The notes below the pieces were generated by a model that was not told where the DNA came from, did not search any database, and saw only the letters and a program-made list of their open reading frames with translations. A program made the translations under genes and the position numbers. Positions 45,802-55,622 of a DNA stretch of 64,000 nucleotides are shown piece by piece. Every line of letters starts with the position of its first letter. Positions within the stretch are counted from its first letter, which is position 1. This stretch comes from Aureobasidium sp. EXF-3400 (Eukaryota > Ascomycota > Dothideomycetes > Dothideales > Saccotheciaceae), in the NCBI GenBank assembly GCA_024195585.1, contig SWBL01000213.1, forward strand, positions 24,386 to 88,385, read 5' to 3'.

Positions 45802-47364
45802 ATGGGTTCGGCTGCGTTCAACTCACAGTATTCCTACTTGAGGGAGATGCAACAATCCACGACCAACCAAACAGACAGAATGGCCTCAGATATGACTGGT
45901 CTCAACATGGCCAAGGGCAAGGCACCCGCCACCAGCGTCTATCCATCTCCCGCAGATGAAATCAATCACACATTTCATGAGCCATCTTCACCAGTCTTGA
46001 AACAACTACAAGTCGCGATATCAATGCAAAGAGAGATGATTACTCTGCCACCCATCAACAGTATTATCCACCAGATGCCATCGCCATCCTCGTCTCCGCA
46101 GCTGCCGGTCGCACACTACAGAAGTCCTGTCGATGCCCATTTGACATCACCGAACAAGTTCAACAGAACCCAAGATGATCAACTGTTCCCTGATCGACCA
46201 GCGACCTCTGACGAGGTTGCGAGACCACAATCCCTATTCGAGAGTCCTGTTCGCTCTACTCAGCCTGTTATTATATCTGAGCGAGACCAGCAACTCTTCG
46301 CCCGCTCATCACAACCCAGCCCTGCTGACCTTCCTCGACCTGTTCCGATTGAGCCCGTTGTCCAGTATGAACCTGTCCAACAACCTCGCTCCCAACACAG
46401 ATCTGTACAGAGCGGCTCTAATGCTCTCAACAGTCTCAAGAGTGGTCCTTCCACCAGGTTATCATACGCACCTGGTAGGAAGCCAAAGCAGACACAGACT
46501 GCCTACGATATACACATGAGAAGATCAATCTCGCCGAGCGCCCCAAGATACGGAAGAAACGACATATGGGCAAGGCAGGCTGCTGACCCCGACAGATATG
46601 TTGAACCAATGCGTCAGGAGTGGCAGCAACACTTCGAGGCTGTAAGAGCTATCTTGCCTCAGCCCGTCTTCCCGATTGCAACACCTCCAGGCGTTCTTGC
46701 TGACCTGGAACGGATTTCGCCAGCCGATGCCGCCATCTTTGCCGCAAGACATGGCATTGCATTGGGAAGCAGAGTTCAACAGGAGAAGCGTAGAGCCGAT
46801 AGTGGGCTCGAGATGCCTCCACCAAAACGCACGAGAAAGGTGTCTGGCGCCAAGGCACCTCTGAAGCTATCTGTCTCGCCTCGTGAGGCACCCCTGGATA
46901 TGCCTGGCAAGAAGTTCAGACGCCGCTCCAACGATGCAAACAAAGCGAAGGCACCAGCTGAGAAAGTCACACGCGACTACTCGATCTACAATGACTATTG
47001 CCCACCCATATCGACTTTGGACAGCGACCAGGTGAACTTCCCGAACATCGAATGGAAGGCAACGCCTCAAGATGTAACCAACCACGAAGACTGCCACCTC
47101 CTTCACCCCAAGGAGATCCCCATTGTCTCGAAGCTCGTGTTGACCCCCTCGGACTATATCTACATCAAGCGTCGCTTCTTTGCCAACCGTCTTGGGTATG
47201 CGAGAAAGGGCCAGTCTTTCAACATCAACGCCGCTCAGCTCGCTTGCAAAGGAGCAGACGAACATGGCATTACGGGCATCGACGTCAACAAGACCAGCAG
47301 ACTGCACAAAGCTTTCGATAAAGTCGGCTGGCTTGACGAGAAGCACATGCAGCGATTCCTTTGA
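45802..47364 (+). CDS. SWIRM-domain protein (Fun19/Laf2-like)
   Basis: An open frame with ATG at 45802 gives 520 residues. The frame extends upstream to a TTG that is not a credible start. The first ~400 residues are disordered, Pro/Ser/Gln-rich with a Lys/Arg-rich stretch (PPPKRTRKVSG, KKFRRRSNDANKAK) that could be a nuclear localisation signal. The C-terminal ~95 residues are a SWIRM domain: FPNIEWKATPQDVTNHEDCH, LHPKEIPIVSKLVLTPSDYI, YIKRRFFANRLGYARKGQSF, GIDVNKTSRLHKAFDKVGWL. SWIRM is a helical module of chromatin complexes (Swi3, Rsc8, Ada2, Lsd1). A lone C-terminal SWIRM without SANT or amine oxidase is the layout of yeast Fun19 and fission yeast Laf2, the latter associated with the Clr6 histone deacetylase. 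A chromatin role is inference. Confidence 0.82.
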   Translation: MGSAAFNSQYSYLREMQQSTTNQTDRMASDMTGLNMAKGKAPATSVYPSPADEINHTFHEPSSPVLKQLQVAISMQREMITLPPINSIIHQMPSPSSSPQLPVAHYRSPVDAHLTSPNKFNRTQDDQLFPDRPATSDEVARPQSLFESPVRSTQPVIISERDQQLFARSSQPSPADLPRPVPIEPVVQYEPVQQPRSQHRSVQSGSNALNSLKSGPSTRLSYAPGRKPKQTQTAYDIHMRRSISPSAPRYGRNDIWARQAADPDRYVEPMRQEWQQHFEAVRAILPQPVFPIATPPGVLADLERISPADAAIFAARHGIALGSRVQQEKRRADSGLEMPPPKRTRKVSGAKAPLKLSVSPREAPLDMPGKKFRRRSNDANKAKAPAEKVTRDYSIYNDYCPPISTLDSDQVNFPNIEWKATPQDVTNHEDCHLLHPKEIPIVSKLVLTPSDYIYIKRRFFANRLGYARKGQSFNINAAQLACKGADEHGITGIDVNKTSRLHKAFDKVGWLDEKHMQRFL

Positions 47365-47947
47365 TTGAGGCCCTCCATCTTCGACCCTATGGTGTCGACT
47401 TGACAATCTCTTCTTTTTCTACTCAACTCCTTCTTTCGGTTCTGAGCTCTTCTTACTTTGCGTATTTTGACTTACCTTCTCTTTCTCCTATGACTTTCTT
47501 TATTTCTTTTATTTCTATGGAATTACGAATGTCTATGCAACTGGATGATATGGGAGCGGTTACTAGGGCATGGGACAATGGCGTTTTGGCTTTCTTCTCT
47601 CAAGACCATCACTCTGCTCAGCAGTACACGGCGTTACAGGTACTATGATACCAACAGGATTTTTTCGGCGAAGGACTTTAGATAGCTCAGAAGCAATGCA
47701 GCTCACAGTTGAATACATGATTGACTAGATGATTGATAATCTACGAGGAGATTGACACGTGAAGAACGAGGCGTCACGACCAAAGCCAAAAATAAAACAG
47801 GAGGCGGCGGAGCGGCTCAAACAGTGGCCGAGGAGCGAGTGGGCACGGAGGACGGATGCGACGCGCGACCCTCAGTGTGGGATATGGAGGCTAAAGTGAA
47901 TTATTGTTGCCTCTGCATCATTCCCGACTCTTCCGTCGCAAACACAA
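47365..47947. other. 3' flank of the SWIRM gene and CDC50 promoter
   Basis: 583 bp between two plus-strand genes. The T-rich stretch at 47400-47520 is likely the SWIRM gene 3' UTR. No gene was recognised. Confidence 0.4.
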
Positions 47948-49324
47948 ATGGATACGGATTCGATACATTCGCAGGAGGGCCAGACAGGGCAGGATGGCAA
48001 GAAGGAAAAGAGCAGGAGGCCACCCAGTGAGTCGACCCCGACACAGGCATCGACTCGAGTGCGCGAACAGCCATTGACCATGACAACATAGACACGGCCT
48101 TCCGACAGCAGCGCTTGAAGGCCTGGCAGCCCATCCTCACACCCAAGACTGTGCTACCCTTGTTCTTCGCCGTCGGAGTCATCTTTGCCCCGCTGGGAGG
48201 ACTGTTGCTCTGGGCCAGCTCACAGGTTCAGGAGCTGTCGATCGAGTACCAACGCTGCACACGCGATGCCACCGACGCATTCAGCACCATCCCTTCGGAT
48301 CTGGTTTCGAGCCACTTCAAGAATGCCACCACTCCCTCGCAGGCTCCTCAATGGCGTACCTACAACCAGACCATCCCATACCACAACGGCGCTGTCGAGA
48401 TCGACACTCCGGTGTGTCAGCTGCGCTTCTGGATCCCTGACGACCTGCCCGCCCCCGTCCTTCTCTACTACCAACTCACAAACTTCTACCAAAACCACCG
48501 TCGCTACGTCAAGTCGCTCAGCTCCGACCAGCTCAAGGGCAACTTTGTTGATAACACCACCATCGATGGCAGCGATTGCGACCCTCTCCAACTCGACGCT
48601 TCGGGCAAGGCCTACTATCCTTGCGGCCTGATTGCAAACTCGCTTTTCAACGACAGCTTCGTCACCCCACGCCTGTTGAACGGCCGTGACGATGCCGACC
48701 CTGTCAACTACACCATGACCAACAAGGGCATCGCATGGGCAAGCGACCGCGACTTATACAAGCAGACTGTCTACACTGTCGACCAGGTCAGCCCTCCACC
48801 AAACTGGCGCGTCATGTATCCCGAGTACAACGATACTATCCCTATCCCAAACGTCCATGATTGGGAAGAGTTACAAGTATGGATGCGTACTGCCGGTCTG
48901 CCCGCCTTCAGCAAACTGGCTCTGCGTAACGACACTGCCACCATGCGCAGTGGTCAATATGAGATGGAGATTTACGATTGTGAGTAATCCTGCTCTGCTG
49001 TGTTTCACTGCTTGCTGACCACATCTGGTAGACTTCCCCGTCACCATCTACGGCGGCACCAAATCCATCCTCCTGAGTACCCGCACCATCATGGGTGGTC
49101 GCAACCCCTTCCTCGGCATTGCATACATTGTGGTTGCCGGTGTCTGTATTGTTCTGGGTGCTCTGTTCACTGCGACTCACCTCATCAGACCAAGGTACGT
49201 TCTTTCTCTATATGTTTCTGTTGTGCTTGTATACTGACTGCCGACCAGAAAACTCGGTGACCACACCTACTTGAGCTGGAACAACGAACAACCTAGTACT
49301 GGTGTTGCTACGGGCAGGGCCTAG
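47948..49324 (+). CDS. CDC50: Cdc50/Lem3-family subunit of P4-ATPase phospholipid flippase
   Basis: Four exons, 47948-48026, 48092-48979, 49032-49194 and 49249-49324, with introns of 52-65 nt; 401 residues. Cdc50 proteins are obligatory partners of P4-ATPases that move phosphatidylserine and phosphatidylethanolamine to the cytosolic leaflet in Golgi, endosome or plasma membrane. The spliced N-terminus ([20 protein letters not shown]) is the family hallmark and is only created by joining exons 1 and 2. A first membrane helix follows ([20 protein letters not shown]). Then comes a large extracytosolic domain with several N-glycosylation sites (NATT, NQT, NTT, NDS, NDT), conserved cysteines and the [17 protein letters not shown] block. 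The second helix ([20 protein letters not shown]) lies near residues 345-370. Homologues include Cdc50, Lem3 and Crf1; the exact orthologue is uncertain. Confidence 0.94.
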
Positions 49325-49937
49325 TGTTGCCCCTGTCTCTTTGATGCTATTCATGTGTGTATGCCGTTGAGCTATTCCCATTGTTTGTAAATGGCGTTGG
49401 AAGGGGAAAGCTGGTAGGCTGGATCTTTACTTTTTATGTTACCCTCCGAGAGAAAAACAATCTCGAATCAACTGGTTCTTATCACCTACTCCAAAACGTC
49501 GTTTCATGTTTGCAACCGCCACTCCATTCATCAGCCTTGGCCTACATTCCATCGGCGCTTGTCATGGGAGGTGGTATCAAGCAGCGTAATATGGCATGAT
49601 GTTGGAAGTGTGAACGAGTGACAAACTTTCACATAAACTCAAACTTAATGGAGATATCTCAGCAGAATAGTGATCGTAAGTGCAACCACACCATTTCGTG
49701 TAACCACGGTTATGAGGTGGTTTGAGGGCTCACTTGAGTGGACTGAGTGAAGCTTCAAGCATTGAACCCTGCAGGACCGATGACGAGGATGCGCGCTTGG
49801 ACCACTCGATTGCCGGCCGGACAGGGTCTCGAAAGATGCAGCCCTGTGAACCACGAACTCTCGAAAATATCATCAAAGAACACAAGTCCTTTATTGTTCC
49901 AAGCTGTTAGATGACAAGATAAAATAGTAGGCTCAGC
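49325..49937. other. CDC50 3' flank and F-box gene promoter
   Basis: 613 bp between two plus-strand genes; only short antisense frames, none supported. Confidence 0.35.
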
Positions 49938-52207
49938 ATGGAGTCCGAAGCCTCGAAGCGCCGTTCGGCTCGTCAGGCCATAACCCGAAAGAGAAGTTTG
50001 TACATGGACCCGGATACGGATGACGACTTCGCCATTGCCGATGCTCAGGATTCCGCCAGCGAGCATCTTCAATCTCCAGAACCTCAGCAGAAACGACCAA
50101 AAACAGTGAATAGACAGACCGGCAAGCCGTCTCCAAGAGAAACCCGTTCAGTCACGAAAAAACCTGGTCACAAAAAATCGCCACCCAAGCGGAAGATTAA
50201 ACATGCTTCTAAACCGACGAAACAAGTCACAACTGTGGTACCTTCGATTCCAAGTGATGGGGTAATACCTAAGTGGAACACCCTGCCATATGATATCCTG
50301 CTGCAGATATTCAGTTATGCTTTTGCTGCCGAACTCGAGCACGAAACAGGCGGCGTCGCAAGCAGAAGAGTCAACCATCCGAACACATGGATTATGAGAA
50401 CGGCTCGAAAGGTCTGTCGAGCCTTTTCAGAACCGGCCTTGACGGCTTTCTACAGAGCGCCAACCCTTCTGGCAGCAAGATGGTTGGAAGATTTCTCTAC
50501 TATCATCAAGCAACCCAACGATCAGCACTTGTACTCGTACAACATGAAAGTCACCAGCATAGAAGTATCTGCTCGCAACTTGGAATCTTTCGCTAGAGTC
50601 TCTTCGTTGTCTTTCGCCGAAACCATATCGAAACTGCCAAGACTTTCCTCGTTGATCATCTCGCATCAGTTGGACGAACCACCATACGAGTACGAAGGCC
50701 GATTCCCTCGATGGAAGTATGCTTCCGAACTCTTCGAAGCGCTCGACAGGAACAATAATCACCTCGAGTGCTGGAGGTGGAACACACATTTCGTGGAGCG
50801 TGAAGACGGCAAAACAGAATTGGAAAGGTACATGCATCAAGGTTATATGCATGAAGCATTGGTACTGACATCGAATAGTTTCACCGAGTTTATCGCCAAA
50901 GTTCATCAGAGACCTTCTTTCCAGAGCCTGCGTCATCTGACCATTTCACACCTTCCAATAAAACCAGAAACGCACGATATCGAGGAAGAAGCTGCCGCCG
51001 AACTTGCCTTTTGTAATGTCTTCGCTGACTTACCCAACCTGGAAACGCTATCTTTCGAAAGTTGTGATCGTCTATCTGAACATATGTTACTTCAACTACC
51101 ACGCACTCTCAAGACTGTCAAGTTTATCAATTGTATGCCTCTCGATTCTGACTCGCTGAGCAGTTTCTTGGACAGTCACGGCCATTCGTATGTTACCACT
51201 GAATCCTGCGCTCTCAGAAGCCATCTCTGACAAACGACCCACAGCATAGAGAAGTTGGTGCTTGATCACAACCCGTTCCTCGACCTTGCGTTCTTCACAG
51301 GCCTGCGCACAACCTGTCCAAACCTCAAGTCATTGAAGATGGACCTCTACGATCATCGAGAGAACCATTTCCGCCATTTTGGAGAACCGAAGTATGAAAA
51401 CCTGTTGCTGGAGGACGAAATCCCGACTTGGCCTTCTAGCCTCCAAACCTTAGAGCTGGTTCATCTGCAGAAGTGGTAAGTACGAAAGTCTAATCACATG
51501 TGAGCTCATGCTGATATCTTTCTAGGGGAGCGAACGCTGCACAAAATCTCTTCCGTTCGCTGGTCGAATCAGCCGAGGCCCTACCGAACCTGAGGAGATT
51601 GGTCCTGCAAGCTCATATTAACATCTCCTGGCGAGACAGAGCAGCGTTCAGAGACCAGTGGATTGAGCGTCTACGTCGCGTCTATCAACGGTACCCACAA
51701 GACCCTGACGTAAAACTTGCCTCGCTCAAGGCATTCAGACAGTGGAAAGACGTACAGGCTGCCAAGATCGCAGCCGAATCACGTCGCACGCTGAGCCACG
51801 TCGAGATTGTTGTGCGGAAGCCCTCATTAGCCTCTCAGACTTCCCAAGCTTCAGACGACGAGCCTTTAGCCAAACGCCGTGCTAGACGTGTTGTCAAACC
51901 ACCTGTTCAACCACCACCTCCCGCTCCGCCAGCCGAACGCAAGGCCCGTGGTCGTCGCAAGCGTGGTCGCAGGGACTCTGATGCCATCTCAGTCGCCTCT
52001 GATGATAACAACAAAGAGGGCGAACAATGGCGAAACACTCCCGAACGCTTTATCCAAGGACTCTGCACTGTCGTGGATGTTCGAATCGACAATCAGCGAC
52101 CCCGTGAAGAGCAGTTCAACGAGTCCCATTTCCTGGACTCTGAAGCGAGTGGTGACGAAGAATGGACAGAAGGTGCAGAAGTCAACGAGGATGGATATGC
52201 TTGGTAG
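49938..52207 (+). CDS. F-box protein, likely SCF substrate adaptor of unknown target
   Basis: Three exons, 49938-51187, 51245-51475 and 51526-52207, with introns of 57 and 50 nt; 720 residues. The first ~105 residues are basic and disordered (several Lys/Arg/Pro clusters that could act as nuclear signals). An F-box-like motif follows at about 110-160 (PKWNTLPYDILLQIFSYAF, then RKVCRAFSEPALTAFYRAP). A leucine-rich, irregular repeat region comes next (KLPRLSSLIISHQLDEP, LRHLTISHLPI, LPNLETLSFESCDRLSEHML, SLQTLELVHLQKWG across the second splice). A conserved basic helix (DRAAFRDQWIERLRRVYQRY) and a Pro/Arg-rich, acidic C-terminus complete it. F-box proteins recruit substrates to SCF ubiquitin ligases through Skp1. 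No orthologue with known target was recognised. Confidence 0.8.
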
Positions 52208-52462
52208 TTTTGTTTTGGTTTGCACTTTGCTTCATACGGCGTACGAGGAGGATCATGGGGGTTCAAATTGCTGAGATACCACGGTGGGTTATGAATGGGT
52301 GGAAAACTGGCGCTAATCTGATTGGTTGCTTCATGCTAGCTGTATCTGAATCGATGCTATACCTATTGTTCAATACTGACTGTTTACCTTGAGGTTACCT
52401 AGGACAGGGTTGGTTTCCGTCCACACAAACATGTTGTCAACAAAATCGTGCCAAAAGTCATC
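52208..52462. other. 3' flank of the F-box gene
   Basis: About 255 bp between the F-box stop codon and the first tRNA gene; no further gene. Confidence 0.3.
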
Positions 52463-52545
52463 GCTGCTGTAGCTCAGTGGTAGAGCGTGGGATTGCAGTT
52501 TCTGCAGTCATCCTAAGGTCCGTTGTTCGACCCAGCGTAGCAGCT
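52463..52545 (+). tRNA. tRNA-Cys (anticodon GCA) with an 11 nt intron
   Basis: A full cloverleaf can be folded. The acceptor stem is GCTGCTG with TAGCAGC, with discriminator T at 52545 as expected for Cys. The D arm is GCTCAGTGGTAGAGC. The anticodon stem TGGGA pairs with TCCTA. The loop reads TT-GCA-G, followed by the intron tttctgcagtc. The T arm is CGTTG-TTCGACC-CAGCG. A T4 run at 52551-52554 is a pol III terminator. It is one of two near-identical copies in opposite orientation. Confidence 0.93.
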
Positions 52546-52550
52546 TTGTC

Positions 52551-52554
52551 TTTT
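52551..52554 (+). terminator. RNA polymerase III terminator of the plus-strand tRNA-Cys
   Basis: Four consecutive T residues, 6 nt after the discriminator base. Confidence 0.7.
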
Positions 52555-52796
52555 GCCCCTTGCATCTGCATTAGTATACATCGTTGAGCCATGATCGTGA
52601 AAGGGGGGCTGAAGTTTGATGCTTCATTTTGTCCAAAGCCTAGACTTCGGTCTCAGACATATCTGTGACTCGAGGGAAGCAGCAATCGACGGATTGGTCA
52701 TTTTTCCATGGCAGCGATCTGCTTTGTTGCCGTCGGTTTCGCTGCCAAGAAGAGAAAGATGCCAAACGGTTTCTTTGTTCAGGTTGAGCATTTGGC

Positions 52797-52801
52797 AAAA
52801 A
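52797..52801 (-). terminator. RNA polymerase III terminator of the minus-strand tRNA-Cys
   Basis: Five consecutive A on the plus strand (T5 in the transcript), 3 nt beyond the discriminator base. Confidence 0.7.
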
Positions 52802-52804
52802 GGA

Positions 52805-52887
52805 AGCTGCTACGCTGGGTCGAACAACGGACCTTAGGATGATTGCAGAAACTGCAATCCCACGCTCTACCACTGAGCTACAGCAGC
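52805..52887 (-). tRNA. tRNA-Cys (anticodon GCA), inverted second copy
   Basis: The reverse complement folds exactly like the copy at 52463-52545. All mature-tRNA bases are the same, and the 11 nt intron is tttctgcaatc, differing by one base (A for G). The T discriminator is at 52805. The two genes are convergent and form 83 bp inverted-repeat arms. Confidence 0.93.
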
Positions 52888-53152
52888 TTATGAAGCATAA
52901 TCTCTTTAGTAGCCAATAACAATCTCTACTCGACCAAGAGACTCCGGTTCAGAATCAAAGGCAGCAACGATCAAGATCAACGTCACCGAGCAGACAAGTC
53001 GCAATAACCACTAGAATTGAAAGAGCGACCGCACCACAAACGAAAGAAGCAACGTCTCTCCCACCAACTGGACTTCCCTCATCACCAACACATCAACTTC
53101 TATGGCACAATAGTTCTTTTCCATCGCACACACCTCTATACCTTGATCCACA
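52888..53152. promoter_or_regulatory. BET1 promoter and 5' flank of the minus-strand tRNA
   Basis: 265 bp with a pyrimidine/CA-rich 5' UTR-like stretch before the BET1 ATG. No other gene. Confidence 0.4.
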
Positions 53153-53799
53153 ATGGCGTCCAGGTACCGCCCACTCTCCCACTCAGCAACTACCCTCAAA
53201 ACTAATGGCCCACTTAGATTCCACCAACGCGACACCAACCGCTCCTCCCTCTTCTCAGGCTACGACCAACGCTCGCGCCCAACCTCCACATCACCAAACC
53301 CATATACCGCAAGCAACGGCTACAGCATCCCCTCCTCATCCTCCAACAACACATTCGGCGCATACCCCGGCAGCAGCACAGAAAGAGCAAACTCAGCCAC
53401 TTTCCGCACAGCAACACCTGATAAACGCGGTGCTTATAGTGATGCTGTGCTTAGCGAGTTGGAGTCGCAGAATGATGAGCAAGTATCGGAGATGAGTAAG
53501 AAAGTTGGCATGTTGAAGGATGTGAGTTTCTACACCTCTGTTTGCTGGAGAGCATGTGTCTGAGGAAACAGTGCTGACAAGCGGTGGTTTAGCTTACCCT
53601 GCGCATTGGCGACGAGATCCGCGATTCGACTGCACTGGCGGAAAAGATGAATGATCAGTTCTCGAATACGAGTAATAAACTCAAGGGTACGATGAATCGT
53701 ATGTTGCGTATGGCACAGAGTACGGGTGTGGGTTGGAAGGTGTGGCTGCTCTTCTTTGCCTTTGTCATTGCTTTGTTCTGGTATGTCTGGTTGTTCTGA
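53153..53799 (+). CDS. BET1: Bet1-like ER-Golgi SNARE
   Basis: Two exons, 53153-53521 and 53593-53799, around a 71 nt intron (GTGAGT...TAG, branch CTGAC); 191 residues. Bet1 is a SNARE of the ER-to-Golgi fusion machinery with Sed5, Bos1 and Ykt6/Sec22. The N-terminal ~90 residues are disordered Ser/Thr/Tyr-rich (SRYRPLSHSATTLKTNGPLR). The SNARE helix runs at about 100-165 (LSELESQNDEQVSEMSKKVG, LRIGDEIRDSTALAEKMNDQ, FSNTSNKLKGTMNRMLRMAQ), interrupted by the intron at MLKD/LTLR. A C-terminal tail anchor follows (VWLLFFAFVIALFWYVWLF) and ends the protein, as expected for a tail-anchored SNARE. Confidence 0.94.
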
Positions 53800-54035
53800 T
53801 GAGGACAACATACGCGCAAGTCGGTTGTACATGAATCGGGTTTCTTGGTTGTTTAGCGATGGCGTTTTCTGGTCGGGTTTCTTCTTCCACCCTACTGTAC
53901 AGAAAGCGATGAAGATGGATTCGAAAGCAAAGAGTTACGAAGGACGGAAAGAACTGTAATATGATAATGGGTATCTTCGCTGTAACGAGTAAAGAGGAAT
54001 GCAAAGCAAGTGTTCATGAAAGCAAAGGAGCGCAA
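53800..54035. other. Convergent 3' regions of BET1 and APC15
   Basis: 236 bp between opposing stop codons; presumed 3' UTRs. Confidence 0.3.
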
Positions 54036-55099
54036 TCATCTCTGGTTTGCTCTGTGACCGGCGGATCTCAGACGGCCGATGGGTGCAGGACTGCTGGTGA
54101 CAAAGGAGCTGTCGAGTAATGAACTCACGTCTCTGCTCAACAGGCTGCTGCGACTGCGTTGCATGACTGCTCCGACCATCTCGCTTTGGTCCTCTTCTTG
54201 TTGTTCCAATCCACTTTGCTCTTCCTCTTCATCACTTTCTTCGTCCGAGTCCTCCAGCTCGCTATCAGTGTGTTGATAACTGCCAGCCTCAGGCACACTA
54301 TCATCCAAATCCCTCTCAATACCCAAATCAAACTCATCTTGAGCCACACCCGTCAACTCCGCCTCCTGCAAATGACGATACCTCTCCTGTTCCCTGCTTT
54401 CTTCATCCAAAGCAGCAATACTCGTATCCGCAAACATACTCTCCTCGTTAAATGTAATATCCTCCGCAACAGGAATTTCGCTGTGTTGTAGATGTGACTG
54501 CAACTCTGAGTGCAATTCACTCTGTTCTCCTTCCTCCTCTTCTTCGTCGGAATCAGTGATATCTTCGTCTTCGTCCTCTTCCTCTTCCTCAGCATCGGGA
54601 ATTTCCTCATCTAAATCCACCTCTTGCCCTTCCTCTTGCTCTGCTTCAGCCTCGGCTTCCACAGCTCTATTCCTCGCTTCCTCAGCTTCCTGTTGGGCTT
54701 GCATATCCATCATCATTTGCTCTCTCCTCTGTAATGCCTCCTGTTCTTCTCTCTCTGCTTTTTCTTCAGTTTCAGCTTGTAATGTTTTTGCTACGCCGGG
54801 AGGCTTTATCCAGCCGGCTCCAAAACGGCGGATATTGTGTTTGCGGTGGGAGATTGCTTGTTCGTCGGCGAGGAGTTGGGCGAGGGATTGTCGGGTTGGT
54901 GCTGAGGTCTGTTGGGTAAGGCGGCGGGATTGTTGGGCTGCGTTGTTGTCTGAGGAGGTGTTGTGAGGGTCGGAGGAAGGTGGGCGTAGGTGGGGGGAGA
55001 GGAAGAAGGAGTATTCCTGTGGTATGTTAGTGTGTGTTCTTTGCATTTGTAGATGCTTAATCTTACATTTTGAGGCGCCAGCAATGGTAGCGACAGCAT
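54036..55099 (-). CDS. APC15: Anaphase-promoting complex subunit Apc15/Mnd2-like
   Basis: Exon 1 is 55067-55099 (MLSLPLLAPQN). A 50 nt intron (55017-55066) leads to exon 2 at 54036-55016, for 337 residues. Apc15/Mnd2 is a small APC/C subunit that helps Cdc20 ubiquitination and spindle checkpoint turnover. The conserved block is at about 50-105: RQSLAQLLADEQAISHRKHN, IRRFGAGWIKPPGVAKTLQA, ETEEKAEREEQEALQRREQM. The first-exon LPLLAP element is also usual for the family. The rest is an extremely acidic region (long Glu/Asp runs around 140-180 and 270-290), more extended than in short metazoan Apc15. The serine-rich C-terminus is unlike the core. The large antisense frames over this gene reflect the Glu/Asp codons. 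Confidence 0.85.
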
Positions 55100-55622
55100 G
55101 TTTGCGGTTGTGGTTACTGTTTTGTTTCGGTGTTTGGATTGTTCAAAAGATGGAGTGTTTTGACATGTGCTTTCCCCACTGTCTGACAGAGCCTCACGCA
55201 TCATCAACTGTCAACACGTACTTTAGCATCACTTGATAATAGATTGGTCACTTTTTGCACGAGGCTCAGAAAGTATGAAGATTAACATGAATTTCGTTCC
55301 ATTGCTTTAATTATCGAAGCAGCTTCATCTGTCTACTGCTTTCCTCTTCTGGGTGTGAACTAGGCTATGCTCACTGTCACTTCTTCTACTGCGGCTTCCA
55401 AACCATCAAGCCTCATGCACATTCCTTGTGTGCCGCGTGGCCGCTGTGCACAATGAGCTTCCGCTTAGCCAGAATATCGTCACCCGTCAAGTCATCAGAT
55501 CTTGACCGTAAACGCATCGTTCTGAAGACGTGCTGAAGCAAAGGACTCGGGCATGTTTCAGCTCCGATCCTTCTGTGTTGTTGTTTTTACAAGTTCATCA
55601 GAGAACTGCTAGGAGATCATGC
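55100..55622. other. APC15 promoter and 3' flank of the EDC4-like gene
   Basis: 523 bp between two minus-strand genes; no gene was recognised. Confidence 0.35.

Larger units (their letters stand above)
52546..52804. other. Spacer between the inverted tRNA-Cys genes
   Basis: 259 bp separating the 3' ends of two convergent tRNA genes. No gene or RNA was recognised. Confidence 0.4.
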
